Below, piece after piece: positions 10,201 through 18,400 of a DNA stretch of 64,000 bases (the stretch's first letter is position 1; every line of letters starts with the position of its first letter). Under the pieces are notes generated by a model. The model was not told where the DNA came from and did no database searches. It worked only from the letters and a program-made list of their open reading frames with translations. The stretch is taken from NCBI GenBank assembly GCA_020635275.1, contig JACKAA010000002.1, positions 372,001-436,000 on the forward strand. Reading direction: 5' to 3'. Position numbers and translations under genes: made by a program. The stretch is from Ignavibacteriales bacterium (GTDB lineage: Bacteria > Bacteroidota > Ignavibacteria > Ignavibacteriales > Melioribacteraceae).

Positions 10201-10869
10201 ATCCAGTTAGGTTTGCTCTCAACTGATTTAGGCAGAAAAGGTAAAGAAATTAGTGGTCCGCAAGCTGCCGCAAAAGATATGGTTAAAATGATTCAGGAAG
10301 TTCGAATATCAAGAACTGACGTAAATCAAAATAAAAATTATATTCACAATATTGTTAGAGAAAAGTATTCTCATATTTTCACCGAGCATAAAACAAGTTC
10401 TGAAGTTGCAAGATATAATTTCTTTTTATATCAATTAGAACAAATGAAAAAAGCACAGTTTGTTAGAATGGATGACGGCAATACATCTGTGGATTTATCA
10501 TCAATAAAAGGTTTCTGCCCAATTGAAAAAAACAAAAAGTTCAGTCCAATTTTGGTAACACCAAATATAAATATTGAACTTTCTGCATTTACAGAAACGT
10601 ACGAACAGCTTATGGATTTACCTCACAGCAATAATTTTGCAGATGAATTTTATGCTAATACCAAGTCATTATACATACCGGAAGGTTACAGCAAAGAAAC
10701 TATTCAGAATGATATGATTCTTCAATTATTATTGTTAAACGGTTATATAAATATTGAAGATATTACTAGAGGCAGAATCACAGAAAAAGTAAATCGCGAA
10801 ACATTGGCTGCCGCTAAATTTGCAGTTGTTAAAAAACTTTCTGAAAAAAATAAAAAAGCAGATAAATAA
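4228..10869 (+). CDS. Giant 2213-residue protein: aminotransferase-like region plus HPr kinase/PEPCK-like ATPase region
   Basis: I do not know a named family with this architecture. Residues about 200-1000 resemble a fold-type I PLP aminotransferase with insertions: GGSSNT (224-229), NDPSNPAG with Asn673, LLLDEAYND with Asp702, SLSTTKNLGATGSRLG with Lys746 and Arg754, and GFLRFS with Arg983. The spacing of Asn-Asp and Lys-Arg is close to that of aspartate aminotransferase (N194, D222, K258, R266, R386). Around 1600-1960 there is a P-loop GDSGVGKSE (1685-1693), the form typical of HPr kinase, then LIAGDMFYLFPD and STIRGLCDI, which suit an HprK/PEPCK fold. There is no signal peptide, so it is cytoplasmic. 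It stands alone, with its own promoter and a palindrome after it. Function unknown; a kinase/phosphorylase coupled to amino-group chemistry is speculation. Confidence 0.7.
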   Translation: MQITGKIKLKLRSDAQDYINLYKALGERAENFVPNDVLTSLKNFVRICFEETIDPSKQLTEIDKYILEFKELIPGYKDVSLMLFPHDDSKAYQYRSRKQSFENKLKYFIDTEAVDAKTKEQTVNILNAHDYSIGTPPVTEAHISLMYKMILGDDVTELRKFRDVIGVIGDVEEAQWNYFMEVLEQMIIQSSHYTTVAEKNDFLNRTFLTINFKGLDGFISTVVGGSSNTVIELFTQEIFNSADCKVLEFTDEDKLFKSIEEDRTSIFLVKIQNMRKNIFNNKKWFPYLTRIILIDDSPESKSTNTSLVFGFHNKIIDTLNKVHTKKLGALANSQLNLRLILDKVNDENLEKFRAATEAKINDYEIELEKFKQEQLGTTTDYQKDIQLFKFNEFAKQIIKDKYAITKLHDYIVLVQECKNPKTLQKLNKALITEFESRTKAYFYSNIEQVQIATIIEGGGRGQIRTYGNYLLQRELKPLDEQTVKKCKTIIDILPDNYQRTLKNHFHKNFGINLFLEKYKEFITKVENESDNTGRFNNLLIDLGIKNTYDLRTKAEQDIIKEFINNLSNLEITSVADDVQMIIRDILSDRHLMPYILFNEQASWEYKDLFPDDRFDINPFDLEIGLDENGRIDFERLHHRLNRMKNSFQLFDDTGSLWDRFCENLTLVINDPSNPAGYTDFNNVALIKFLKFLNNSKITLLLDEAYNDAIKIDDPKEPKWRTISRYIMNNITSLTNISVVSSLSTTKNLGATGSRLGSIISTPSRKDVIDFAKEQNGIEKGNTNSLYMLVNTIEAAQSAKKIKDRMERELPKEASRHKIKARIEKYIIDEIESYNDKKAIKKQGQATKRFSPFEGSPLHIFLLDELTSLDKLDVLDLPDDFKYKGEPFFMYYQKHLVTEINKFRVNKNFRTESLKRLKIAKEVACSVLEENPSEDTDILQSDGSYLFNLHLKDFFFYQDLEKFTHKLAQERGIAVIPYQTGFLRFSLGDYIEGSDKSYGVFKKEMENAIRIVMKYWNLFKTEKQKSENKEKPSEDILNEIFRTASDKDFINDILEDYNVIKNIKKTKKESLTISNIMTLYHSFPKDSGVTINTINKSKNSVIEFYENIGQCRDLNSFIQSRAFTKIYENLLPQIYKSIPQIKNLDFNTVINRYGKPTIQKYINNKMSYQPNDHVLDDPDERLIMSEILIEMEKILFSDSKVKIMALDASKDFASDQSKLEGTNIILRKYIKELMIHFNLPFEKEAYEPTYEEIIKSAVTKFNEVVGFSVKEFNLKQYANIFLENTFKNVEIKSHKEKIQGIVQSVLFSIVFNNLKVSETLLYFYLLRKDNLFSKNLEKKLNRFFSKVETREDAEVKLFVEEYVFEILAGEIKGVISEIYSFKDHKVTQQNLHNVIRDVVLFFVAIINKTRSTEYYDKYTHTLIKFVETEFKQQNSSINEMIQHGITLHKDYNFNNKSLEEFDGGSLKWIEDVMKKCGVIASEQTVQTHTRIATDAKKREYPIHKIDRNDISDKQNSESEINKLIKNFDTKPTAIFFRERLSKFVENMDANDYRCKIIKHGLVKVLYVIQKSYIKYLTDNFRLITADEVSLDDIRDFVPDVILFYGAPEKVISYPQIGYFNLPGPKGNIKTLVTPLKMKTDYFGNIKKPWLTMMNEKVKEMGGIPIHGSLFAIEEEDGSIFVVQVEGDSGVGKSEMLAAMMLKWLKNDLPGIRSIRLIAGDMFYLFPDAEGNLYGVGTEEGDFSRVTDFDPDFIKYYNTLFESAADSNVEDLNSRSTIRGLCDISMPYKIDIMLTASNFGRQEAGITRYKNPENFLLYRGSHGERKEKATSSDNPNFQRTLLRYTSDKAVVEVMDKHGNYLDDVLDWDKDEFTGKYYLCSSYKLIDKLDIEEVVNHIFNTKVIVYEGVEYRIEKVKFDIIKNRFIASVEPLDESASNITEILLDRGIFSSIFNSLASTPAGQPFVAEEGQYEMTKHLVNILKGGRKGKGSGQHIQLGLLSTDLGRKGKEISGPQAAAKDMVKMIQEVRISRTDVNQNKNYIHNIVREKYSHIFTEHKTSSEVARYNFFLYQLEQMKKAQFVRMDDGNTSVDLSSIKGFCPIEKNKKFSPILVTPNINIELSAFTETYEQLMDLPHSNNFADEFYANTKSLYIPEGYSKETIQNDMILQLLLLNGYINIEDITRGRITEKVNRETLAAAKFAVVKKLSEKNKKADK

Positions 10870-10876
10870 ACTTGGA

Positions 10877-10904
10877 GTAGAGACGTAACATTTTACGTCT
10901 CTAC
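10877..10904. repeat. Perfect 12-bp palindrome between convergent genes
   Basis: GTAGAGACGTAA, four bases, TTACGTCTCTAC. It lies between the convergent ends of the 2213-residue gene and marC, so it may act as a two-way terminator, although neither strand has a T-run after it. It shares GTAGAGACG and CGTCTCTAC-like arms with the GTAGAGACGCATGGCCATGC element inside the T9SS genes (28501, 32979, 36111), so it is probably the same dispersed repeat family. Confidence 0.65.
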
Positions 10905-10910
10905 AAAAAG

Positions 10911-11549
10911 CTATTCAATCTTTAACATTTTTCTTACTATAGGCGTTAATCCGCTAAACATAAATTCAACAGCAATGACCATAACGATCAACCCCATTAT
11001 TCTCATTAAAACTTTGTTGCCGTTTTCACCGATAAAGCTCATAACTTTTCTGCCGCCAAGTAAAGAAAAAAGCATAATTAACATTATTACTAAAATCACA
11101 AGAAATAAAATAAACTTGAATGATACATCCACTGCATCATTATACAGTACAATTGAAACTGTGATAGCTCCTGGACCAGTTATTAATGGAATTCCCAACG
11201 GACTAATTGCAACATCTTTTGCATCATCAAAATGTTCATCTTCTCTTGATTTTGTTCTATTCAATCTTGCTTGAAGCATATCATAACCGGCGATAAAAAA
11301 TATTATTCCGCCAACTATTCTTAAACTGTGAATTGTAATTGCGAAAAAATCAAAAATAAAATTACCGGCAACGGCAAATAATATTAAAATTATAAAAGCA
11401 GTAACCACCGCTTTGATTGCAACACGTTTTGCTGATTTTGGTTCGAGATGCGAAGTTAATGAAATGTAAACTGGTATTACTCCAAGTGGATTCATCATTG
11501 TAAATAATGATGTAAATGCCATAACTGTAAATTCAAATAATCCATCCAT
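10911..11549 (-). CDS. MarC family integral membrane protein
   Basis: A 212-residue protein with six hydrophobic segments. The N-terminal FTMMNPLGVIPVYISLT and the internal ISPLGIPLITGPGAI are the twin MarC/UPF0056 signatures. Members sit in the inner membrane; their transport substrate is not established, and the old link to multiple antibiotic resistance has been withdrawn for E. coli MarC. The start is eight bases after the stop of the upstream decarboxylase gene, so the two are probably cotranscribed. Confidence 0.9.
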   Translation of the reverse strand: MDGLFEFTVMAFTSLFTMMNPLGVIPVYISLTSHLEPKSAKRVAIKAVVTAFIILILFAVAGNFIFDFFAITIHSLRIVGGIIFFIAGYDMLQARLNRTKSREDEHFDDAKDVAISPLGIPLITGPGAITVSIVLYNDAVDVSFKFILFLVILVIMLIMLFSLLGGRKVMSFIGENGNKVLMRIMGLIVMVIAVEFMFSGLTPIVRKMLKIE

Positions 11550-11557
11550 TGTAATAC

Positions 11558-12991
11558 CTAATTTTTTATCAATGAATTAAACTTCTCTTGAATCAATTCC
11601 CAAGCATCTAAAACATTTTTCTCTGTAGTTCTTATTCCAGAAATTGTTAATCTAATGGCAAACTTTCCATTAAGTTTAGTATGACTCAAAAATAATTTGC
11701 CGGAATTATTTATTTCATCCATTAGATTTTTGTTAAAATCATTTAAATCATCTTCAGACATTTTATTATTTGGCAAAGTCCTAAAACATATTGTGCTTAA
11801 TGGAGTTGGAGCCAACCTTTCAAAATTTGAATGACGATCAATTAAATCTGCAAAAAGTTCACCAAGTCGTAAATGTTCACGAATTATGTTTTGCAAACCT
11901 TGCACTCCAAAATATCTTATCAAAAACCAAAGTTTTAGTGAACGAAATTTTCTTCCAAGCTGAATTCCATAATCCATATAATTTATAACTTTAGATTCTT
12001 CATCTGTCTTCAAATATTCCGGCACAATTGAAAATGCTCTTTTTATCACTTCAGGTTTACTTGTGAATAAAACACTTAAATCAATTGGAACAAAAAGCCA
12101 TTTATGAGGATTAACCACCATTGTGTCTGCATCTTCGACTCCGCTTAAAATTGGTCTTACTTCAGGCACAATTGCAGCTGAACCGGCATGTGCGGCATCA
12201 ACGTGAAGCCATAAATTATATTTTTTTGAAATTTGAGAAATTCTATCAACCGGATCTATACTTGTTGTTGACGTTGTTCCAACTGTTGCAACTACACAAA
12301 ATGGCTGATAATTATTTTCAATATCATTTCTAATTGCTTCATCAAGTTCACTTGGAATCATTCTAAACTGATCATCACATTTAATTTTAACCACTGCTTC
12401 CAATGGCAGTCCTAAAGTAATTACACTTTTTTCAATTGAAGAATGCGCATGCTCAGAACAATAAAGTCTCAATTTTGTGATATCAAAATTTGCAAAATTA
12501 GTTTTTGCTTGCTCTCTTGCCGCTGCAATTGCGTGCATTGAACTAACTGATGCTAAATCATAAATTATTCCAAAGAATTTTTCCGGAAGCTGAAGCATTT
12601 GCCTAAACCAATTTATAACTACTTCTTCTAATTCTGTAGAAGCTGGTCCGGTTTTCCAAATCATTGCGTTTGTGTTTAATGCACTACTTAAAAAATCACC
12701 GAGTATTGCCGGGAAAGATGCTGTTGAATTAAAGTACGACATAAAATTTGGGTGGTTCCAATGTGTCATCCCGGGCATAATTATATTGTCCAAATCAGCA
12801 AATACATTTTTCAAATCTTCACCGTTTTGCGGAGGATTTGCAGGTAATTTAGATTTCACATCGCCAGGATTTATTTGAGCTAAAACCGGCTTTTCTTCAA
12901 CTGTTTCAAAGTAATCTGCAATCCAATCAATAAGTTCATGTCCGTGCTTTCTGAATTCATCAATCGGCATATCATAATTTTTGTTATTCAT
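11558..12991 (-). CDS. Pyridoxal-dependent (aromatic amino acid type) decarboxylase
   Basis: A 477-residue group II PLP decarboxylase of the DOPA/tyrosine/tryptophan decarboxylase family. Seen: IMPGMTHWNHPNFMSYF near the N-terminus, VATVGTTSTTSIDP, the cofactor motif HVDAAHAGSA and the Schiff-base lysine in NPHKW (Lys297). The length matches aromatic-L-amino-acid decarboxylases. Likely products are aromatic amines and CO2, but the substrate cannot be read from the sequence. It is divergent from the phzF gene 89 bases away and likely cotranscribed with marC downstream. Confidence 0.9.
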   Translation of the reverse strand: MNNKNYDMPIDEFRKHGHELIDWIADYFETVEEKPVLAQINPGDVKSKLPANPPQNGEDLKNVFADLDNIIMPGMTHWNHPNFMSYFNSTASFPAILGDFLSSALNTNAMIWKTGPASTELEEVVINWFRQMLQLPEKFFGIIYDLASVSSMHAIAAAREQAKTNFANFDITKLRLYCSEHAHSSIEKSVITLGLPLEAVVKIKCDDQFRMIPSELDEAIRNDIENNYQPFCVVATVGTTSTTSIDPVDRISQISKKYNLWLHVDAAHAGSAAIVPEVRPILSGVEDADTMVVNPHKWLFVPIDLSVLFTSKPEVIKRAFSIVPEYLKTDEESKVINYMDYGIQLGRKFRSLKLWFLIRYFGVQGLQNIIREHLRLGELFADLIDRHSNFERLAPTPLSTICFRTLPNNKMSEDDLNDFNKNLMDEINNSGKLFLSHTKLNGKFAIRLTISGIRTTEKNVLDAWELIQEKFNSLIKN

Positions 12992-13080
12992 AATGCATAT
13001 AAAAGTTTTTATTTTTGATTAACAAATATAGTTTGAAAATTTGATCTTTTGTAATTCTGAAATAAATTAGTGAGAATTAT

Positions 13081-13860
13081 ATGAAACTAAAAATTTTTCA
13101 AGTTGATGCTTTTACAAGCAAAGTTTTTGGCGGTAATCCTGCAGCGGTTATTCCTTTGGAAAATTGGCTGGATGATAAAATACTGCAGAATATTGGCTTA
13201 GAAAATAACCTTTCTGAAACCGCTTTTTTTGTAAAGGAAAAAGAAGGTTACAGAATAAGATGGTTTACGCCCACAAGCGAAGTTGATTTATGCGGGCATG
13301 CAACTTTGGCTTCTTCATTCGTATTGTTTAATATTCTAAATAAAAAAGAAAATGTAATTAAATTTAATTCCCGCAGTGGCGAACTTTTAGTTGAAAAAAA
13401 TGATGATCTAATAAGTTTAAATTTTCCGGCTCGAAATCCGCAGAAGATTGAGACCCCTGAAAATCTTTTAGCTACTTTAACTGAACGACCAAGCGAAATT
13501 CTTTTTGATAAATCAATTATTTGTGTTTTTGAAAATGAAGACATTGTTAGAAATTTAAAACCAAAAGTCAAAGATTTTCTAAACGTTAATACTCACGGGG
13601 TAATTATAACTGCTCCCGGAGAAAATGTAGATTTTGTTTCCAGATTTTTTGCACCCGATGTTGGAATTGATGAAGATCCCGTAACTGGTTACGCACATAC
13701 TTTGTTAATCCCTTATTGGGCAAAGAGATTAGCAAAAGATAAACTTCATGCGCTTCAAGTATCGCAAAGAGGTGGTGAATTATTTTGTGAAAACTTAAAC
13801 GGCAGAGTAAAAATTTCGGGAAATGCTGTTTTGTATTTAGAAGGTGAAATTACAATTTAA
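13081..13860 (+). CDS. PhzF family isomerase-like protein
   Basis: A 259-residue PhzF/YddE family protein (diaminopimelate-epimerase fold). Seen: FQVDAFTSKVFGGNPAAVIPL at the start, NLSETAFFV with the conserved catalytic glutamate, RWFTPTSEVDLCGHATLASS, and the C-terminal FFAPDVGIDEDPVTGYAH. PhzF itself isomerises dihydro-3-hydroxyanthranilate in phenazine synthesis; no other phenazine genes are here, so the substrate is unknown. It converges on the beta-barrel gene and their stop codons overlap by four bases. Confidence 0.9.
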   Translation: MKLKIFQVDAFTSKVFGGNPAAVIPLENWLDDKILQNIGLENNLSETAFFVKEKEGYRIRWFTPTSEVDLCGHATLASSFVLFNILNKKENVIKFNSRSGELLVEKNDDLISLNFPARNPQKIETPENLLATLTERPSEILFDKSIICVFENEDIVRNLKPKVKDFLNVNTHGVIITAPGENVDFVSRFFAPDVGIDEDPVTGYAHTLLIPYWAKRLAKDKLHALQVSQRGGELFCENLNGRVKISGNAVLYLEGEITI

Positions 13861-15467
13861 AATCTTGTTGTAAAATTAAAATAAATATTAGAATAACTTA
13901 TACTGTTCTGATAGGTTCCTTCAAAATCAATTGAAAGAAACATGTTCTTGAAAAATCTATAAGATAGTTCAAGTTGAAAAATATTCTGAATTAAACTGGA
14001 TTCACTTGCAGAAAAATTATAATTAACATTTCTGTATCCCAATGAACTTGAAAGATTACCATCAAGTAAATCTTTTGTAAATCTTAATCCCCAAATATTT
14101 CCGTCAAGATAATTTGTAGCTAAATTTATATAACTCACATTTGCAGAAACATTTAAATAAGGAATTCTAGAATGTGTAAGTGAGCCGCCAAAATTTGTTG
14201 TGGGTTTTGGATCTGACTCTCTAAATCTATACCCAGAATAAATACTGGCAAAAACATATTTTATTGGTCTTAAATTGAAACGGATTTTGAATCCTTGTCT
14301 TAAAGCATCTTCAGCTAATCTATCTGCGTAATTTTTAAATGTTTCATAATAAATTACATTTTTTCTTGCATCATAAGATATTGAAGTTGAAAGCCATCTT
14401 AATGGTGAATATCTTAATGAAACATACAAACTTGTAAATCTTAATGAATTGCTTTTAACCTCATTGATCTTTTCATATAAATCTAATTCCGTAGATAAAA
14501 ACAAGCTTGTGTTTGCAACAATATTATTTGTGTGCTGAAAGTATAGAAATCTTCTGTCAGTTGTCAGATCATTCATCTGCTGAAATAGTGAAATTGTATT
14601 CTGCATTGCACCGTTACCGATTGAATCTGATCTATTTACATAAGCTCCAAACTCTAATAATTTTGAATTAAAACCATAATCAGTAAAATTGGGTCTTGAT
14701 CCAACTATTCCTCCAAGTATAAACTTATTCATTTTTGTTTCAGCTTGAAGTCCGTCAACAGCACCAATATTGGCAACTTTTCTATTAATTTTTCTTCCTA
14801 AAAGAATGTTTGTATTCTGATTAAAATCATACTTAAGTGCAAGCTCATAAACTTTTAATGCATCGCTTATATTTGATGAAACAGAATTCCATTCATCAGC
14901 TCTATATCTAAAAGTTGTATAATTAGAAAGTGAAATTTTGCTATCGTTTATATTATCTGCATTTATTGAAAAAGAATATCTCCAATTTTGTGTGTTTTCC
15001 TCACCGGTGTTCGAAATATTCGAATAGCCTGAAACACTAAATTTACCGTATATATTTCTCTCTAATTTTTTAAAGCCAATAAATTCTGTGGTATCAATTT
15101 TAACAATTTCATTAGAAGTTTGAATTTGAGAATTTAATTTGGATTCATCTTTTGTGGTAATTTGTGGCTTTATTTTTATAAAGGTAAAAATTGATTCATC
15201 AATAGCTGGCTTTAATTTAATTTCTTTAGCTGCACATGAACTTGAAGATAATGATTCAATAATCAAACTGGGTATATATTTTCCTCTGTTCTTTACAAAT
15301 AGAGTATCACCTTTATTTATTCCATTTGTGTTTTCAAACTGAACATAAACAAACTGTGATGAAATATATTGAACTTTTCCTTCAATAATTTTTATCTGAG
15401 TATTATCCTGCGAAACTATTTTAATAAAAGAGGAAAATAAAATTATTATTGCTAATATTTTTTTCAT
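13857..15467 (-). CDS. Outer-membrane beta-barrel protein of the multihaem cytochrome cluster
   Basis: A 536-residue exported protein: signal peptide MKKILAIIILFSSFIKIVSQ, a small N-terminal domain (about 25-110) that looks like a beta-rich SH3/OB-type unit, then alternating hydrophobic/polar strands to a C-terminus ending in aromatic-Thr-Arg-Phe, as expected of a barrel of 20 or more strands. No haem motif. It starts inside the stop of the 49-haem cytochrome (ATGA), so it is translationally coupled. By position it could be the porin of a porin-cytochrome conduit, analogous to MtrB or the Geobacter OmbB type, but I see no sequence identity to either. Function is inferred from context. Confidence 0.7.
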   Translation of the reverse strand: MKKILAIIILFSSFIKIVSQDNTQIKIIEGKVQYISSQFVYVQFENTNGINKGDTLFVKNRGKYIPSLIIESLSSSSCAAKEIKLKPAIDESIFTFIKIKPQITTKDESKLNSQIQTSNEIVKIDTTEFIGFKKLERNIYGKFSVSGYSNISNTGEENTQNWRYSFSINADNINDSKISLSNYTTFRYRADEWNSVSSNISDALKVYELALKYDFNQNTNILLGRKINRKVANIGAVDGLQAETKMNKFILGGIVGSRPNFTDYGFNSKLLEFGAYVNRSDSIGNGAMQNTISLFQQMNDLTTDRRFLYFQHTNNIVANTSLFLSTELDLYEKINEVKSNSLRFTSLYVSLRYSPLRWLSTSISYDARKNVIYYETFKNYADRLAEDALRQGFKIRFNLRPIKYVFASIYSGYRFRESDPKPTTNFGGSLTHSRIPYLNVSANVSYINLATNYLDGNIWGLRFTKDLLDGNLSSSLGYRNVNYNFSASESSLIQNIFQLELSYRFFKNMFLSIDFEGTYQNSISYSNIYFNFTTRF

Positions 15468-18400
15468 TTCTCAATCCTCATTTTATCAAAATATTTTTTG
15501 ATCATTATATCACCTTGACCGCGCGGGTGACAATCGTAGCAGGCATTACTATCATAAACGTAATCATTAATATCACTATGTTTATCATCCATTCTGGACT
15601 GACTATGCTCGTGGCATTCCAGACAAGTGAATTGACCAAAATCATTTGAATTTTTATGGCAATCAGAACATGTGTTCCATTCACCTCTATGATCACCAGA
15701 ATATATTGGAAAATACTGCCCGTCATGATCAAAAGTAGATGGCGTCCATGCAGATTGTGAATGGCAATCTAAACATCCAGTACCAAATCCAGAACTTGCA
15801 TGAGCAGGATTTGTCGTTGAATTATAATCATTTTGATGGCAATCATAACATTGATTAGAAGTATTATTGTAATCTCCATTATGGCATGTTGAACAATCAT
15901 TTGAAATGGAAGAATGTGCTCCAACCAAAGCATAATAATTATTGTGCACAGAAAATGATGCCGGCTGCCAATTTGAATTTGTGGTATGACAATCAGCGCA
16001 ATCGGTTGATAATCCTAAATTGGTATGGTTCGGATTTGTTGAATTATTAAAATCACTAGTGTGACAACTATTGCAATCGGTTGAGGTTCCAGCATAACCA
16101 TTTGAATGGCAATTATCACAAGTTACATCAATATGTGCTCCCGTCAACGCAAAATTAGTACTATTGTGATCAAAACTTGTTTCTTCCCAATTTGTAGTAT
16201 TATGACAATTTTGACATGTTTTTGGATAATTTTGAGTACTATGTTCTGGAGCTTGACTATAATTGCTTTCGTGGCATCCATAACATTCTGAACTTGCATT
16301 TGCTGTACTTACCGAGTGGCAATCTGAACACTGTGTTCTGTTGTGTCCTCCAACCAATTCAAATCCTGTAATTGTGTGATTAAATTCAGAAGGTTTCCAT
16401 GCACTACTGTTATGACAATTCTCACATTGAGTTGAAATTCCGGCTTCACTATGTTTTGGTTCTAAAGAATTAGTAAAATCAGATTGATGGCAAGATTCAC
16501 ATTCAGCAGAAGCATTGCTGTATCCTGTTTCATGGCAAGATGAACATTCTTGTGTAGTATGAGCGCCAGTAAGTGGGAAAAGAGATGTAGCATGATTAAA
16601 AGCTCCATCTGAATCACCTGATGGATGACATGCGAGACATTCTGTGCTTACATATTGATAACCTTGAACTTCTTTATGTTCATCATCCATTTCTGTTTGA
16701 TTGTGCTCATGACAATTTATACATTCAAAAATTTGATAATTTGAAGAGTTTGTATGACAATCCGAACAATCATTCCACTCATTGTTATGCTTTCCGGAAT
16801 AAATTGGGAAAAATTGATTATCATGATCAAATGTTGCAGGTTCCCAGGCATTTTGAGAATGACAAGTTTCACAATCTGTTCCAAATCCTGTTGATTGATG
16901 GTTAGGATCAGAAGTGTTATTATAATTTGTTATATGGCAATCCATACATTGATTACCAGTATTTGCAAACTCATTTGTATGACATTTTGTACAATCATTT
17001 GTAATATTTACATGAGCCCCTTCAATTAGATAAAAATCATTATGAACAGGAAAAGTTGCCGGTTCCCAATTACGATTTGTTGTATGACAAGTTTCACAAT
17101 TTGTTTCTAAGCCTAATTGTTGATGATTAGGATTCACTGTATTTTGAAAATCAGTTAAATGACATGCATTACATTCCATTGATGTTCCTGCATATCCACT
17201 CGTATGGCAATCAGAACATTCTGTTGTAACATGAGCTCCAGTTAATGGAAATTGAGAAGTCGCATGATTGAAAGCTCCTTCTGTATCTCCACTTGGATGA
17301 CAAGCTAAACATTCAGTACTTATATATTGATAACCTTGCACTTCTTTATGTTTATCATCCATTTCTGTTTGATTGTGCTCGTGACAATTTATACATTCAA
17401 ATATTTGGAAATTTGAAGTATTTGTATGACAATCAGAACATTCATTCCACTGATTATTATGTTTACCGGAATAAATTGGAAAGAATTGATTATCGTGATC
17501 AAAGGTTGCAGGTTCCCATGCATTTTGCGAATGACAAGTTTCACAATCGGTTCCAAATCCTGTTGATTGATGGTTTGGGTTTGTTGTATTTGTATAATTA
17601 TTTACATGACAATCATAGCACTGGTTTTTATTATTTACATAATCTCCATTGTGACAACTATTGCAATCATTTGCAATACTAACATGGGCACCTTCAATTA
17701 AATAGAATTCATTATGAACTGGGAAATTTGCCGGCTGCCAATTAGGATTTGTAGTATGGCATTGTTCACAATTTTGATCTAGTCCTAACTGTTGATGATT
17801 TGGATTTGCAGTATTTTGGAAATCTGTTAAATGACATGAACTGCACTCCATTGAAGTTCCTGAATATCCGCTAGTATGGCAATCACTGCATTGTGTAGTA
17901 ATATGAACACCGGTTAATGGGAAATTGGTTGTTGAATGATTAAAACCGCCTTCACCGCTTCCAGTAGGATGGCAAGAGTAACAAGCATTACTTTCATATA
18001 CATAGCCATTCACTCCGTTATGTTCTTCATTCATATCATTTTGATTATGCTCATGACATGTGATACATTCAAAAACTTGAAAATTTGATGCATTAGTATG
18101 ACAATCTGAACATTCATTCCATTCCCCTTTGTGCGAACCAGAATAAATTGGGAAAAATTGATTATCATGATCGAATGTTGCAGGCTGCCAAGCATTTGAT
18201 GTATGACAACTTTCGCAATCGGTACCAAATCCTGCAGCTTGATGATTTGGATCTGCAGTATTATTATAATTATTTATGTGACAATCAGAACACTGATTTG
18301 GTGTATTTGTAAAACCAGTTGTATGGCATTTGGCACAGTCACTTTCAATTAATTTATGTGCACCAACTAATTGGAAAAAATTGTCATGCTGAGCAAAAGT

